Positions 1-9,859 of a DNA stretch of 64,000 nucleotides are shown one piece after another (the first letter of the stretch is position 1; each line of letters starts with the position of its first letter). The DNA is from Clostridia bacterium. GTDB taxonomy: Bacteria > Bacillota > Clostridia > Christensenellales > DTU072. The notes under the pieces were generated by a model. The model did no database searches. It saw only the letters and a list, made by a program, of their open reading frames with translations, and was not told where the DNA came from. Position numbers and translations under genes: made by a program. The DNA lies in NCBI GenBank assembly GCA_017403145.1, contig JAFQOO010000001.1, positions 62,001 through 126,000 on the forward strand. The letters are read 5' to 3'.

Positions 1-126
1 AAGGACTTCACGGGCGGAGATATAATAGAAACCCAAGAAGTACCTATGCACGGACACGAACAATCATTAAAAATTATGCTAGAGGGTAACTCGGCTTTAT
101 ATTTAAAACTAATTAAGGAGGAATAA
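1..126 (+). CDS. glgB: 1,4-alpha-glucan branching enzyme, C-terminal end (partial)
   Basis: Frame 1 is open from the first base to a TAA at 124-126 and gives 41 residues ending in [10 protein letters not shown]. The segment IPMHG-like [14 protein letters not shown] matches the end of the C-terminal all-beta domain of GlgB, where a PMHG/PWHG stretch precedes the last strand and a terminal L-K. GlgB cuts alpha-1,4 glucan chains and re-attaches them as alpha-1,6 branches. Only the tail is visible, so the catalytic GH13 barrel cannot be checked. The position directly before glgC, with the glgC ribosome binding site lying inside these last codons, strongly supports the call and shows one operon. 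Confidence 0.82.
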   Translation, partial: KDFTGGDIIETQEVPMHGHEQSLKIMLEGNSALYLKLIKEE

Positions 127-128
127 AG

Positions 129-1328
129 ATGCAAGTCAAAAAAGAATGCGTTGCTATGTTGCTTGCAGGCGGTCAAGGCACACGTCTTGGCGCTCTAACA
201 CGTAAGGTTGCCAAACCTGCCGTACCTTTTGGAGGAAAGTATAGGATAATCGATTTTACCTTATCCAATACTATCAACTCCGATATCGATACTATAGGTG
301 TTCTTACGCAATATCAACCCTTCGACCTCAACCAATACATTGGTAACGGTCAACCCTGGGACCTCGACAGATTGGAAGGTGGCGCTTTCGTCTTACCCCC
401 TTACCAAAAGGCAAAGAGCGGTGAGTGGTATAAAGGTACCGCTAACGCAATATATCAAAACATCGATTTTGTAGACCGCTATAGCGCCGATTACGTACTT
501 ATTCTTTCGGGCGACCATATTTACAAGATGGACTATAACAAGATGCTCCAATACCATATCGCAAAGGGCGCCGATTGTACTATAGCTGTTCAAAACGTTC
601 CTATCGAAGAAGCATCTAGATTTGGTATTATGAATACCGATAGCGACGATAAGATTTTCGAGTTCGAAGAAAAACCCAAGCACCCCAAATCCACCAAGGC
701 AAGTATGGGTATTTATATCTTCACTTGGGCAAAGCTAAAGAAGTACCTTATCGAAGATGAATTAAACAAAGCGTCACACAACGACTTTGGTAAAAACATT
801 ATCCCCAATATGCTAAACGCAGGCGAGCAAATGTACACCTACGATTTCAAGGGATATTGGAAAGACGTTGGTACTATTTCTTCACTTTGGGAAGCCAATA
901 TGGATATTTTGGATAACGATAGCGGTATCAATTTGAGCGATAGCGATTGGAAAATTTATGCAAGAAATACTGCTGAACCTCCGCACTTTGTTGGCTCGGG
1001 CGCAAAAATTTCTAACGCTGTTGTATCCGAAGGTTGCGTGGTTCAAGGCGAGGTAGTAAACTCTATTATCTCTCGCGGTGCTACCATAGAAAAGGGAGCA
1101 ATCATAAACGATAGTATAGTAATGCCCAATGCAGTTGTTAAAGCGGGAGCAACCGTAAACCATTCTATTATCGGTTGGAACGCTATTATCGAGAGCGACG
1201 CAAAGGTAGGTTCCTATCAAGAAAAGGCAATCGCCGGCGAATGGCAAATTGCTGTGGTTGGTCCTAACGTAACCGTTGCTAGCGGTGAAGTTGTTAAAGC
1301 AGGCGCTATGTTAGAGGAGGATAACTAA
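129..1328 (+). CDS. glgC: Glucose-1-phosphate adenylyltransferase, catalytic subunit
   Basis: Makes ADP-glucose from ATP and glucose-1-phosphate, the committed step of bacterial glycogen synthesis. The 399 residues fit the family. The N-terminal nucleotidyltransferase fold shows [12 protein letters not shown] (residues about 13-24), [15 protein letters not shown] (about 29-43) and [10 protein letters not shown] (127-136). From about residue 290 a left-handed beta-helix of hexapeptide repeats follows (for example [17 protein letters not shown]). The ATG has AAGGAGG just upstream, inside the end of glgB. It is followed after one base by glgD; in Clostridia and Bacilli GlgC and GlgD form a mixed tetramer, with GlgC carrying catalysis. 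Cytoplasmic. Very secure. Confidence 0.97.
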   Translation: MQVKKECVAMLLAGGQGTRLGALTRKVAKPAVPFGGKYRIIDFTLSNTINSDIDTIGVLTQYQPFDLNQYIGNGQPWDLDRLEGGAFVLPPYQKAKSGEWYKGTANAIYQNIDFVDRYSADYVLILSGDHIYKMDYNKMLQYHIAKGADCTIAVQNVPIEEASRFGIMNTDSDDKIFEFEEKPKHPKSTKASMGIYIFTWAKLKKYLIEDELNKASHNDFGKNIIPNMLNAGEQMYTYDFKGYWKDVGTISSLWEANMDILDNDSGINLSDSDWKIYARNTAEPPHFVGSGAKISNAVVSEGCVVQGEVVNSIISRGATIEKGAIINDSIVMPNAVVKAGATVNHSIIGWNAIIESDAKVGSYQEKAIAGEWQIAVVGPNVTVASGEVVKAGAMLEEDN

Positions 1329-1329
1329 T

Positions 1330-2445
1330 ATGAACAAAAAGATGATGGCAATACTTTTTGCAAGCGGTAACGAATCCAAACTCAATGAGTTAACTTTACA
1401 CCGTACAACCGCATCACTACCCTTTGCTGGTAGGTATAGATTGATAGACTTTGCACTATCTAACTTTGTTAACTCGGGCGTTACCCGTATAGGTATTATT
1501 ACCCGTAACAATTATTCTTCCCTAATGGACCACATCCGTATGGGACGTGATTGGGACCTTAACCGTAAGAATAGCGGTATAGCAGTATTCCCTCCCTTTG
1601 GTTTGAACACTTCCAGAGACGTTTATAAGGGAAAGATAGAAGCTCTTTATACCGTGCTCGATTTCTTAGAAAAAGCTCCCGAAGATTACGTATGCGTATC
1701 TAACTCCAATATAGCAAGCAACATTGAACTCGACGCTATTTTGGAAGAGCATATTGCAAGAGGTGCAGACCTTACTATGCTTTGCCACAAAGCAAACGTA
1801 ACCAGCTCTAAGCGCGTTATCATTACCAAGAACGAACAAGACGTTGTAACCGACATTTGCCAAGTTGAAATTCCTTCTACCGAAGAAAAACTTGTATCCC
1901 TCAATATCTATATCGTTAGAAAAGATTTGTTGGTAAGCTGGGTAGAACAAGCCTATGCTCGCGGATACGTTGATTTTGAAAAGGATATACTCTTCCGTGA
2001 AGTGGAAAATGGTAAGATTTATGCTAAAGAAATTACCACCTATGCCGCAATCGTAGACGACGTTAAGACCTATTATAACCAATCTATGAAAGTGCTCAAC
2101 GACGACGTTCGTACCGAGCTTTTCGAAACGGGCAGAAAGGTATATACCAAAGTTAAGGACTCCGTTCCCACTATCTATGGCAATAAGGCAAGCGTATCTA
2201 ACAGCCTTATCGCAGACGGATGCGTAATCAACGGTACAGTTGAAAACTCTATCCTTTTCCGTGACGTAAGAATAGAGGAAGGCGCCGTAGTTAAAAACTC
2301 TATCATTATGGAGCACGGTGTAGTTATGAAGGGCGGTCAAATAGGTTATACCATTACCGATAAGAGTGTTGTTATCGGTGCAAACCGTCAAATATCGGGT
2401 TCCGAAGATTATCCCATCGTAATTGTTAAGAACAAGAAAGTATAA
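1330..2445 (+). CDS. glgD: Glucose-1-phosphate adenylyltransferase, GlgD regulatory subunit
   Basis: A 371-residue paralogue of GlgC with the same layout: a nucleotidyltransferase-like half (PFAGRYRLIDFALSNFVNSG, about residues 31-50) and a C-terminal beta-helix (SLIADGCVINGTVENSILF). The N-terminal nucleotide loop is degenerate: where GlgC has GGQGTRL, this protein has ASGNESKLNE, and the catalytic-site residues of GlgC are not conserved. That is the known state of GlgD, which has little activity by itself and modulates GlgC. It starts one base after the glgC stop, with AGGAGG at 1315-1320, so the two are translationally linked. Function in this strain is inferred from the family. Confidence 0.93.
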   Translation: MNKKMMAILFASGNESKLNELTLHRTTASLPFAGRYRLIDFALSNFVNSGVTRIGIITRNNYSSLMDHIRMGRDWDLNRKNSGIAVFPPFGLNTSRDVYKGKIEALYTVLDFLEKAPEDYVCVSNSNIASNIELDAILEEHIARGADLTMLCHKANVTSSKRVIITKNEQDVVTDICQVEIPSTEEKLVSLNIYIVRKDLLVSWVEQAYARGYVDFEKDILFREVENGKIYAKEITTYAAIVDDVKTYYNQSMKVLNDDVRTELFETGRKVYTKVKDSVPTIYGNKASVSNSLIADGCVINGTVENSILFRDVRIEEGAVVKNSIIMEHGVVMKGGQIGYTITDKSVVIGANRQISGSEDYPIVIVKNKKV

Positions 2446-2498
2446 TTACTGCTTAACCTATGGTTAACCGTAGGTTAGCTTATTCAAGGAGATATATT

Positions 2499-3917
2499 AT
2501 GAAAATACTATTTGCCGCAGCAGAAGCCGCACCATTTATTAGAACGGGCGGACTAGGCGACGTAGCAGGGGCATTGCCCAAAGCACTCCAAGCCAACGGC
2601 GTAGAATGTGCAGTTATTCTTCCCCTTTATCAAGATATGAAGGCAGAGTATCGCAACAGCTTACAATTCGTTGGCTCAACCACCGTTTCTCTTGCTTGGC
2701 GTAACCAATACGCAGGTGTATTCAAGAGCGCGGTTGACGGAGTAAACTATTATTTTATCGATAACGAGTTTTATTTCAAACGTAAAGGTCTATACGGACA
2801 CTTTGACGACGGTGAAAGATTTGCCTTCTTCTCAAAAGCAATTTTGGAAGTTATGCCTTTGACAGGCTACTATCCCGACGTGCTACACGTGAACGATTGG
2901 CAAACCGCTCTTGCACCTCTTTTCCTAGATTGCTTCTATCGTGATAAAGAGCCCTACAAGAATATTAAGACCGTTCTTGCTATCCATAACATAGAATTCC
3001 AAGGCTGTATGGATAAAGGTGTTATTGCAGACGTATTTGGCATTCCGGCATCCTATAGTAACGTTGCTGAGTACCGAAACGATGCAAATATGTTAAAAGC
3101 AGGTATCGAAGCAAGTAACAAAGTAGTTACCGTTTCCCCCACCTATGCAACCGAAATTTTGGACAAATTCTATAGCTATGGACTAGACGCTATCTTGGAA
3201 CAAAGAAAGTTCAAGCTATCCGGTATCGTTAATGGTATAGACGTAAATCTATATAACCCCAAGACCGATAAAGCACTTTTCAAAAACTATGAATATCGTT
3301 CATATGGTCAAAAGGCTGTTAACAAACACGGACTACAAGAGCTTTTGGGACTTCCCGTTTGCGACAAGCCTCTAATCGGTATGGTAACTCGTCTAACCAC
3401 CCAAAAAGGTATCGACCTAGTGCTTGCTGTAATACACGAGATATTGGAAAAGGACGTTCAACTAGTTGTTCTCGGTACGGGAGATTGGAAGTTCGAAAAC
3501 GCACTACAAGAAATTGGCAAGCAATATCCTTCCAAAATCGGTACTGCAATATACTTTTCCGGCGATATCGCATCCAAGATTTATGCCGCAAGCGATTTAT
3601 TCTTGATGCCCTCCAAGTTCGAGCCCTGCGGTCTATCGCAAATGATAGCAATGCGCTATGGTAGTATTCCTATCGTAAGAGAAACGGGTGGACTAAAGGA
3701 TACCGTTATCCCCTTTAACAAAGAAGACGGTACCGGCGTAGGCTTTACCTTCAAGAGCTATAACGCACACGATATGCTCGATGCTATCAATCGTGCGTTA
3801 GAGTGCTATGGCGATGCAAAACTATGGCGCAACGGAGTAGTAAAGAACGCTATGAAGGAAGACTTTAGTTGGAAAAAATCAGCAAAACAATACATTGAAT
3901 TATACAAATCACTTTAA
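2499..3917 (+). CDS. glgA: Glycogen synthase (GT5, ADP-glucose dependent)
   Basis: Transfers glucose from ADP-glucose to the growing alpha-1,4 glucan. I start at 2499 (472 residues, MKILFAAAEAAPF), because AAGGAG lies at 2486-2491, five to eight bases upstream, and the protein then begins like other GlgA; an in-frame ATG at 2460 would add 13 residues with no site. The N-terminal glucan/nucleotide loop reads RTGGLGDVAGALPKAL, with Arg at the position often held by Lys in the KTGGL motif. HVNDWQTALAPLF and the C-terminal KFEPCGLSQMIAMRYG are typical GT5 segments. It follows glgD after 53 bases with no terminator, so it belongs to the glg operon. Confidence 0.96.
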   Translation: MKILFAAAEAAPFIRTGGLGDVAGALPKALQANGVECAVILPLYQDMKAEYRNSLQFVGSTTVSLAWRNQYAGVFKSAVDGVNYYFIDNEFYFKRKGLYGHFDDGERFAFFSKAILEVMPLTGYYPDVLHVNDWQTALAPLFLDCFYRDKEPYKNIKTVLAIHNIEFQGCMDKGVIADVFGIPASYSNVAEYRNDANMLKAGIEASNKVVTVSPTYATEILDKFYSYGLDAILEQRKFKLSGIVNGIDVNLYNPKTDKALFKNYEYRSYGQKAVNKHGLQELLGLPVCDKPLIGMVTRLTTQKGIDLVLAVIHEILEKDVQLVVLGTGDWKFENALQEIGKQYPSKIGTAIYFSGDIASKIYAASDLFLMPSKFEPCGLSQMIAMRYGSIPIVRETGGLKDTVIPFNKEDGTGVGFTFKSYNAHDMLDAINRALECYGDAKLWRNGVVKNAMKEDFSWKKSAKQYIELYKSL

Positions 3918-3945
3918 TATAAATTGTAGCAAAACAGGAGGCTAA

Positions 3946-6360
3946 ATGACAAACTTAAGTAAAACACAGCTCCGCGAACTCGTCGAACTTAAACTTGCCA
4001 AGAACTTTGGTATAAGATACGACGAGGCTTCCGAAACGACTATGTTCCGTGCTTTGAGCTTGGTAATCAAAGACTTGCTCACCCAAAAGCGCGTTGAATA
4101 TAAAACCAAGGTACGTAACGAGGGTTACAAGCAAGTATACTATATGTCTATGGAATTCTTGCTTGGTAGGTCTCTACGCAACCACCTATATAATATGGGT
4201 ATTTTGGACGATGCAACCGAGGTTATGCAAGAGCTTGGCTTCGATATCAACAAGATTATGGCAGTCGAGCCCGATGCAGGTCTTGGTAACGGTGGTCTAG
4301 GTAGACTTGCCGCTGCATATATGGATTCATTGACCGCGCTCGGTTATCCGGCAGGTGGTTTTTCTATTCGTTACGACTATGGTATCTTCGAGCAAAAGAT
4401 AGTAGATGGTTGGCAAATGGAAATGCCCGATAGATGGCTAGACCAAGGCGACGTTTGGTTCAACAAGAGAAGCGAAGTTTTCGAAGTAAAATTCGGCGGA
4501 CACATTGACGAAAGATGGGAAAATGGTAGACTTATTTGTGAGCAAAAAGACCATACCACCATTTTGGCGGTTCCCTATGATATGAATATTTCCGGTTACG
4601 ATTCCGACGCGGTTAACGTTCTTCGTTTGTGGAGTGCAAAAGCACCCGTTGAACTAGATATGCAAATGTTCTCACGTGGAGAATACGTTAAAGCTATCGA
4701 AGCTAAGGCTATGGCAGAGGCTATAAGTAAGGTTCTATATCCCGCCGATAACCACACCGAGGGCAAGTCGCTACGTTTGAAGCAACAATATTTCTTCGTG
4801 TCGGCATCTATCCAATCCATTCTTAAAAAGCATCTTATCAGCAATAAAGATTTATCCAATCTTTCCGAAAAGGTTGCAATTCACATCAACGATACTCACC
4901 CCACCCTTTGTATTCCCGAACTTATGAGAATACTACTTGACGATTACGGTTATTCTTGGGACGATGCTTGGAAGACTGTTACCGAAGTTATTTCCTACAC
5001 CAACCACACCGTTATGCAAGAAGCTCTTGAAAAATGGCCACAAAGCCTATTTATGAGCCTTCTTCCCAGAATTTATCAAATCATCAAGGAAATCAACCAA
5101 CGTTACTGCGCAGACCTTTGGAATATCTTCCCCGGTGATTGGAATAGAATTGCAAATAACGCAATTTTGAGTGATTTCGAAATCCGTATGGCAAATCTTT
5201 GTTTGGTAGCATCACATACCGTTAACGGTGTTTCTCAACTCCATAGCGATATTCTAAAGAACGACGTATTTGCCGATTACTATAAGGTTGCTCCCCAAAA
5301 GTTTACCAACGTAACCAATGGTATCACCCACCGTCGTTGGTTAGCAGAAGCCAATCCTTTATTAACCGCTTACCTCAAAGAGTTGATAGGGGATAAGTTC
5401 CTAAAGGATGCTAGCGAACTCGAAAACCTTATGAAATATCAAGGTAACGTTCAAGTGCTAGACAGATGGGCGGATATCAAGCTAAAGAATAAGGAACGTC
5501 TTGCAGAATACGTTAAGAAATCTAATAACGTTATTTTGGACCCCAACTCTATATTCGACGTTCAAGTAAAGAGATTGCACGAGTACAAACGTCAACTCCT
5601 AAACGCACTACAAATTTTGTACCTATACAACCGCTTGAAGGAAAATCCTGACCTCGATATTACTCCCAGAACCTTTATATTTGGTGCTAAGGCAGCAAGC
5701 AGTTACTATATTGCAAAACTCATTATGCGCCTAATATATATGATTGGTGAAGTAGTAAATAACGATAAGTCCATAAAGGGTAAACTAAAGGTTGTCTTCC
5801 TAGAAAACTACCGCGTTTCTCTAGCGGAAATCATTATGCCCGCAGCTGAAATAAGCGAGCAAATTTCCACCGCAGGTAAGGAAGCAAGCGGTACCGGTAA
5901 TATGAAATTTATGATTAATGGTGCGGTAACTCTTGGTACAATGGATGGTGCTAACGTAGAAATTCACGAAAGAGTAGGCGACGAAAACATATTCATTTTT
6001 GGTCTTCTTACCGAGGAAGTAGAAAAGCTACGTGCTCATTATAATCCTACCGAATACTACTCGAAAGATATCCGTATTAAGCAAATTATCGACCAACTAA
6101 GGGCTGGTATAGGTGGCGTAAGCTTTGCTGAACTTGCCGACAACCTAACCCGCGCACGTGGTGGTGCTGACCCCTATATGGTACTTGCCGACTTCGGTTC
6201 ATACGTTGATGCTCAAGCAAGAGTAGATAGTACCTATAAAGATAAATATCGTTTCCAAAAGATGAGCTTGGTAAACACTGCAAAGGCAGGATTCTTCGCT
6301 GCAGACCGTAGCGTTGATGAATACGCAAAGCGCATTTGGGGACTAAAGAGTGTAAAATAG
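3946..6360 (+). CDS. glgP: Glycogen/maltodextrin phosphorylase
   Basis: Releases glucose-1-phosphate from glycogen or maltodextrin ends using phosphate and pyridoxal phosphate. At 804 residues it has the usual length of the GT35 family. Recognisable segments are YYMSMEFLLGRSL near residue 65, EPDAGLGNGGLGRLAA (about 106-121), HINDTHPTLCIPELMR, the glucan/phosphate segment VKRLHEYKRQLLNAL, and the PLP-lysine region EASGTGNMKFMINGA. AGGAGG lies just before the ATG. Synthesis and breakdown genes in one operon suggest rapid glycogen turnover. The substrate choice (glycogen versus maltodextrin) cannot be settled from sequence. Confidence 0.96.
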   Translation: MTNLSKTQLRELVELKLAKNFGIRYDEASETTMFRALSLVIKDLLTQKRVEYKTKVRNEGYKQVYYMSMEFLLGRSLRNHLYNMGILDDATEVMQELGFDINKIMAVEPDAGLGNGGLGRLAAAYMDSLTALGYPAGGFSIRYDYGIFEQKIVDGWQMEMPDRWLDQGDVWFNKRSEVFEVKFGGHIDERWENGRLICEQKDHTTILAVPYDMNISGYDSDAVNVLRLWSAKAPVELDMQMFSRGEYVKAIEAKAMAEAISKVLYPADNHTEGKSLRLKQQYFFVSASIQSILKKHLISNKDLSNLSEKVAIHINDTHPTLCIPELMRILLDDYGYSWDDAWKTVTEVISYTNHTVMQEALEKWPQSLFMSLLPRIYQIIKEINQRYCADLWNIFPGDWNRIANNAILSDFEIRMANLCLVASHTVNGVSQLHSDILKNDVFADYYKVAPQKFTNVTNGITHRRWLAEANPLLTAYLKELIGDKFLKDASELENLMKYQGNVQVLDRWADIKLKNKERLAEYVKKSNNVILDPNSIFDVQVKRLHEYKRQLLNALQILYLYNRLKENPDLDITPRTFIFGAKAASSYYIAKLIMRLIYMIGEVVNNDKSIKGKLKVVFLENYRVSLAEIIMPAAEISEQISTAGKEASGTGNMKFMINGAVTLGTMDGANVEIHERVGDENIFIFGLLTEEVEKLRAHYNPTEYYSKDIRIKQIIDQLRAGIGGVSFAELADNLTRARGGADPYMVLADFGSYVDAQARVDSTYKDKYRFQKMSLVNTAKAGFFAADRSVDEYAKRIWGLKSVK

Positions 6361-6379
6361 GATACCCAAAAAGTAGCAA

Positions 6380-8089
6380 ATGTTAAAATTCGATTCTCGT
6401 AATATCACTTATAAAACACCCTTTGGCGCGGTAGCAACCCACCAAAGGGTGCACCTTTTATTCCCCGTGGACAAAGCTATAGGAGCTGTCGGCGTAGGGC
6501 TAGTTTTGCGCGCGGAAAAAACGTGGAAATTCGATATGCACTTTGCAGGTAGCGAGGGCGAATACGATAACTACAAGATAGAATTTATTTTACCTTCTGC
6601 AGGTGTTTACTATTATAGATTCGAAATCGTTACCGAAAAAGGTATTGTTTTCGTAGGTAAAGACGAGAGCGGAAAAGCCATAGTGGGCGACTGGCTCCCG
6701 GAATGGCAACTAACTTGTTACGACAATTCCTACGTTACCCCCAATTGGCTTAAAGGTGGCGTTATATATCACATTTTCCCCGACCGCTTCAATAGGGTGG
6801 AAGATAACGTTCGCCCCGTTAAAGGTCCATTTAAACAATGGAAGGAGCCACTCACCATAGTTGACCCCGACGGTGTATATCGTGCTAACGATTTTTATGG
6901 TGGCAATGCTCGTGGCGTTATGGCAAAGCTTCCTTATTTGCAAGAGCTAGGCATAACTTGTATCTATTTTTCACCTGTTTTCGAATCTTACTCCAACCAT
7001 CGTTACGATACCGCCGATTATACCAAAATCGATAGGCTTTTCGGCAGTGAGCAAGACTTCAAAGCACTTATAGATGAAGCTGAAAAGTATGGTATAAGTA
7101 TAATTCTAGACGGTGTATTCAACCATACGGGTGCAGATTCCATATACTTTAACAAGTTCGATACCTATCCCGAAAAGGGGGCTTATCAATCAAAGGATAG
7201 CAAGTATTACGATTGGTTCACCTTCCAAGAATTCCCCGACGTATACGATTGTTGGTGGGGTTGTACGGTGGTGCCCACGGTATCTAGAAAGGCAAAGTCC
7301 TTCCAAGACTTTATAACGGGCGAGGGCGGTGTTATCGATAAGTGGACGCGACTTGGCGTGAAGGGTTGGCGACTAGACGTCGTTGACGAGCTTTCAACTC
7401 CCTTCGTAAGAGCGATAAGAGAGTCTGCCAAACGTGTAAGTAGCGAAATCGCCGTAATAGGCGAGGTTTGGGAGGATGCTAGTACTAAAGAAAGCTATGG
7501 CGAAAAACGCACCTATTTTCTAGGTAAAGAGCTAGATGGCGTTATGAACTATCCCTTCCGTACCGCAATAATAAACGCGCTACTCCAAAAGGACGGAATT
7601 GCCTTCAAAAACGCAGTTTACGAAATAATGGAGAACTATCCAAAGTGTGCACTAGATTGCTGTATGGGGCTGATAGGAACGCACGATACCATAAGAATTC
7701 TAAACGTATTGGCGGAAGTAAAAATACCCGCAACCAAGAAAGAAAAGTTAGATTACGTTCTTACTAAAGAGGAATACGATAGGGGCGTTAGAAGGGTAAA
7801 ACTAGCCTCTAGTTTGCAGTTCTTCTTGCCCGGCGTACCCACCGTATACTATGGCGATGAGATAGGAATGGATGGTTACGAGGACCCGGTAAATCGTCGT
7901 CCCTATGCTTGGGATAATCCCAATTTAGAGTTGCTAGAGCACTATAAAATGCTTGGCAAAATACACAAAGAATTTGGTAACGAGGACTGCGTTATAAACG
8001 CGCTAAAGGGCATTATAGAGATTAAGCGCGGTTGCTACGTGTTAACCGTTGACCTTGTTAAAGAGAATTTTAGCATTGTAAAAAAGTAA
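6380..8089 (+). CDS. GH13 alpha-amylase family enzyme (neopullulanase / cyclomaltodextrinase type)
   Basis: A 569-residue cytoplasmic enzyme (no signal peptide) with an N-terminal beta domain (about 1-115, CBM34-like) before the GH13 barrel. The barrel shows GVIYHIFPDRFNR, the conserved region I-like DGVFNHTG, the nucleophile region GWRLDVVDEL (Asp near 331), the acid/base region VIGEVWEDAS (Glu near 361) and GTHDTIRIL (Asp near 436). Enzymes of this layout hydrolyse pullulan, cyclodextrins or maltodextrins. As the last gene of the glycogen operon it probably trims branches or debranches phosphorylase limit dextrin; that role is inferred. The ribosome binding site is weak. A terminator follows. 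Confidence 0.88.
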   Translation: MLKFDSRNITYKTPFGAVATHQRVHLLFPVDKAIGAVGVGLVLRAEKTWKFDMHFAGSEGEYDNYKIEFILPSAGVYYYRFEIVTEKGIVFVGKDESGKAIVGDWLPEWQLTCYDNSYVTPNWLKGGVIYHIFPDRFNRVEDNVRPVKGPFKQWKEPLTIVDPDGVYRANDFYGGNARGVMAKLPYLQELGITCIYFSPVFESYSNHRYDTADYTKIDRLFGSEQDFKALIDEAEKYGISIILDGVFNHTGADSIYFNKFDTYPEKGAYQSKDSKYYDWFTFQEFPDVYDCWWGCTVVPTVSRKAKSFQDFITGEGGVIDKWTRLGVKGWRLDVVDELSTPFVRAIRESAKRVSSEIAVIGEVWEDASTKESYGEKRTYFLGKELDGVMNYPFRTAIINALLQKDGIAFKNAVYEIMENYPKCALDCCMGLIGTHDTIRILNVLAEVKIPATKKEKLDYVLTKEEYDRGVRRVKLASSLQFFLPGVPTVYYGDEIGMDGYEDPVNRRPYAWDNPNLELLEHYKMLGKIHKEFGNEDCVINALKGIIEIKRGCYVLTVDLVKENFSIVKK

Positions 8090-8110
8090 AAAATAAGTTT
8101 TATAAAAAAG

Positions 8111-8142
8111 AAAAAAAAGGGAACGTTGAGTTCCCTTTTTTT
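8111..8142. terminator. Bidirectional intrinsic terminator, glg operon / acyl-CoA synthetase operon
   Basis: A run of A, then GGGAAC, a five-base loop (GTTGA), GTTCCC and seven T. The A-run and T-run extend the stem on either strand, so it can stop both the plus-strand glycogen operon and the converging minus-strand operon that ends at 8162. Confidence 0.92.
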
Positions 8143-8161
8143 AACCTGTTTTGGTATTGAA

Positions 8162-9829
8162 TTATTTGGTGTCTTTAAATACGAAATTATTGTTTTCGAT
8201 ACCCAAAGCCTTCTTTGCCATATCACGAAGTACGAATTTTTGGATTTTGCCACTTGCGGTCATAGGCATCTTATCTATGAACTCAACGAAGGAAGGAACC
8301 TTGTGGCGTGCCATATTGTTGGCAACGTAGTTTTGGATATCCTTTTCGGTAACGGTGCTACCTGCTCTCTTGGTAACAAAAGCATAGGCTTCTTCGCCAT
8401 ACTTTGCGCTAGGTACTGCAACTATTTGTACGTCTACTACGTCGGGGTGAGTATAGATAAAGTCTTCGATTTCTTTGGGGAAGATGTTTTCACCACCACG
8501 GATAATCATATCCTTGAGTCTACCGGTAATCTTGTAGTATCCATCGTCGTCTTTAACAGCGATATCACCGGTGTGTAGCCAACCATCTTTATCGATTGCA
8601 GCAGCGGTAGCTTCGGGCATTTTGTAGTATCCCTTCATAACGTTGTATCCGCGTACTACGAACTCGCCGGGGGTACCGTTGGGTACGTCTTCGCCGGTAT
8701 CGGCATCGACTATCTTGGTTTCCATAAAGGGAAGCTCTTTACCGACCGTTGCAACGCGGTGCTCAAGAGTTTCGTCAACGGTAGTCATCGTACAAGCGGG
8801 GCTTGCTTCGGTTTGACCATAGGTGATGGTTATTTGGCTCATATTCATCTTTTCGATAACGTCTTGCATTACCTTGATAGGGCAGGGAGAACCAGCCATA
8901 ATGCCGGTACGCAAAGAACTAAAATCGTAGCGGTTAAAGTCGCGGTGCTCAAGCATTCTTATATACATTGTGGGAACACCGTGAACAGCGGTACACTTTT
9001 CGTATTCGATTGCGTGCATAACCTTCATAGGAGTATACCATAGCAAGGGAACCATAGCGGTACCGTGAGTTACGCTAGCCATAATTGCTAGAACCATACC
9101 GAAGCAATGGAAGAAGGGAACGGGAATACAAAGCTTATCTTTATCGGTAAATTTCATACAATCACCGATTGCAAGACCATTGTTAACGATATTGTTGTGG
9201 GTAAGCATAACGCCCTTGGGGAAGCCTGTGGTGCCCGAAGTATATTGCATATTTACTACATCATCGGGGTTAACTGCGTCTTTTATAGCTTGGAATTCCT
9301 TATCGCTAATAAGAACGCCAAAGTGAGGAACTTGGGACCAATGATACATACCATCGTACCAGTTATCGAAGCTTACGACGTATTTTAAGAAGGGAAGCTT
9401 TGCGTTATTTAGCTCACCGGGCTTAGCGGTGCGTAGCTCGGGGCAAACGGAATATATAATCTTTTCGCAGTCGATATCCTTGATACCATCGCAAATAAAC
9501 AATGCTTTGCTGTCGGAGTTGGATAGTAGATATTCAAGTTCTGCTTCTTTATAGTTGGTGTTAACGGTTACTAGAACAGCGCCGATTTTTGCGGTAGCGA
9601 AGAATAAAATCATCCATTCAGGGTAGTTTGTTGCCCATACTGCTACGTGGTCGCCGGGCTTGATGCCCATACCTAGTAAACCTCTGGCATATTCGTCAAC
9701 TTCAGCGTTGAATTGATAGTAAGTACGTTTGTAGTTTACCTCAATGTACTTGATTGCCAAGTTGGTTGGATACTTTGTTGCAATGTCTTCGAGCATTTGT
9801 CCAACCGTTACGTTAAGTAATTTGTCCAT
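8162..9829 (-). CDS. AMP-dependent acyl-CoA synthetase (long/medium-chain fatty-acid type)
   Basis: ANL-superfamily enzyme that activates a carboxylic acid through an acyl-adenylate and transfers it to CoA. The 555 residues carry the standard core motifs in order: YTSGTTGFPKGVMLTH (A3, about 196-211), TYGQTEASP (A5), GWLHTGDIA (A7), YKITGRLKDMIIRGGENI (A8 hinge) and the C-terminal lysine region MTASGKIQKFVLRD (A10). N-terminal wording and length resemble FadD-like acyl-CoA ligases; the actual acid is unknown. AGGAG lies a few bases before the ATG. It is the last gene of a three-gene minus-strand operon, 30 bases after the alkaline phosphatase gene. Confidence 0.86.
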   Translation of the reverse strand: MDKLLNVTVGQMLEDIATKYPTNLAIKYIEVNYKRTYYQFNAEVDEYARGLLGMGIKPGDHVAVWATNYPEWMILFFATAKIGAVLVTVNTNYKEAELEYLLSNSDSKALFICDGIKDIDCEKIIYSVCPELRTAKPGELNNAKLPFLKYVVSFDNWYDGMYHWSQVPHFGVLISDKEFQAIKDAVNPDDVVNMQYTSGTTGFPKGVMLTHNNIVNNGLAIGDCMKFTDKDKLCIPVPFFHCFGMVLAIMASVTHGTAMVPLLWYTPMKVMHAIEYEKCTAVHGVPTMYIRMLEHRDFNRYDFSSLRTGIMAGSPCPIKVMQDVIEKMNMSQITITYGQTEASPACTMTTVDETLEHRVATVGKELPFMETKIVDADTGEDVPNGTPGEFVVRGYNVMKGYYKMPEATAAAIDKDGWLHTGDIAVKDDDGYYKITGRLKDMIIRGGENIFPKEIEDFIYTHPDVVDVQIVAVPSAKYGEEAYAFVTKRAGSTVTEKDIQNYVANNMARHKVPSFVEFIDKMPMTASGKIQKFVLRDMAKKALGIENNNFVFKDTK

Positions 9830-9859
9830 TAGTATATCTCCTATTGCGATAGATTGAAG

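Noticed and set aside
1666-2391. 241-residue open frame antisense to glgD
   Set aside because: Completely overlaps a secure gene; composition follows the codon pattern of glgD read backwards.
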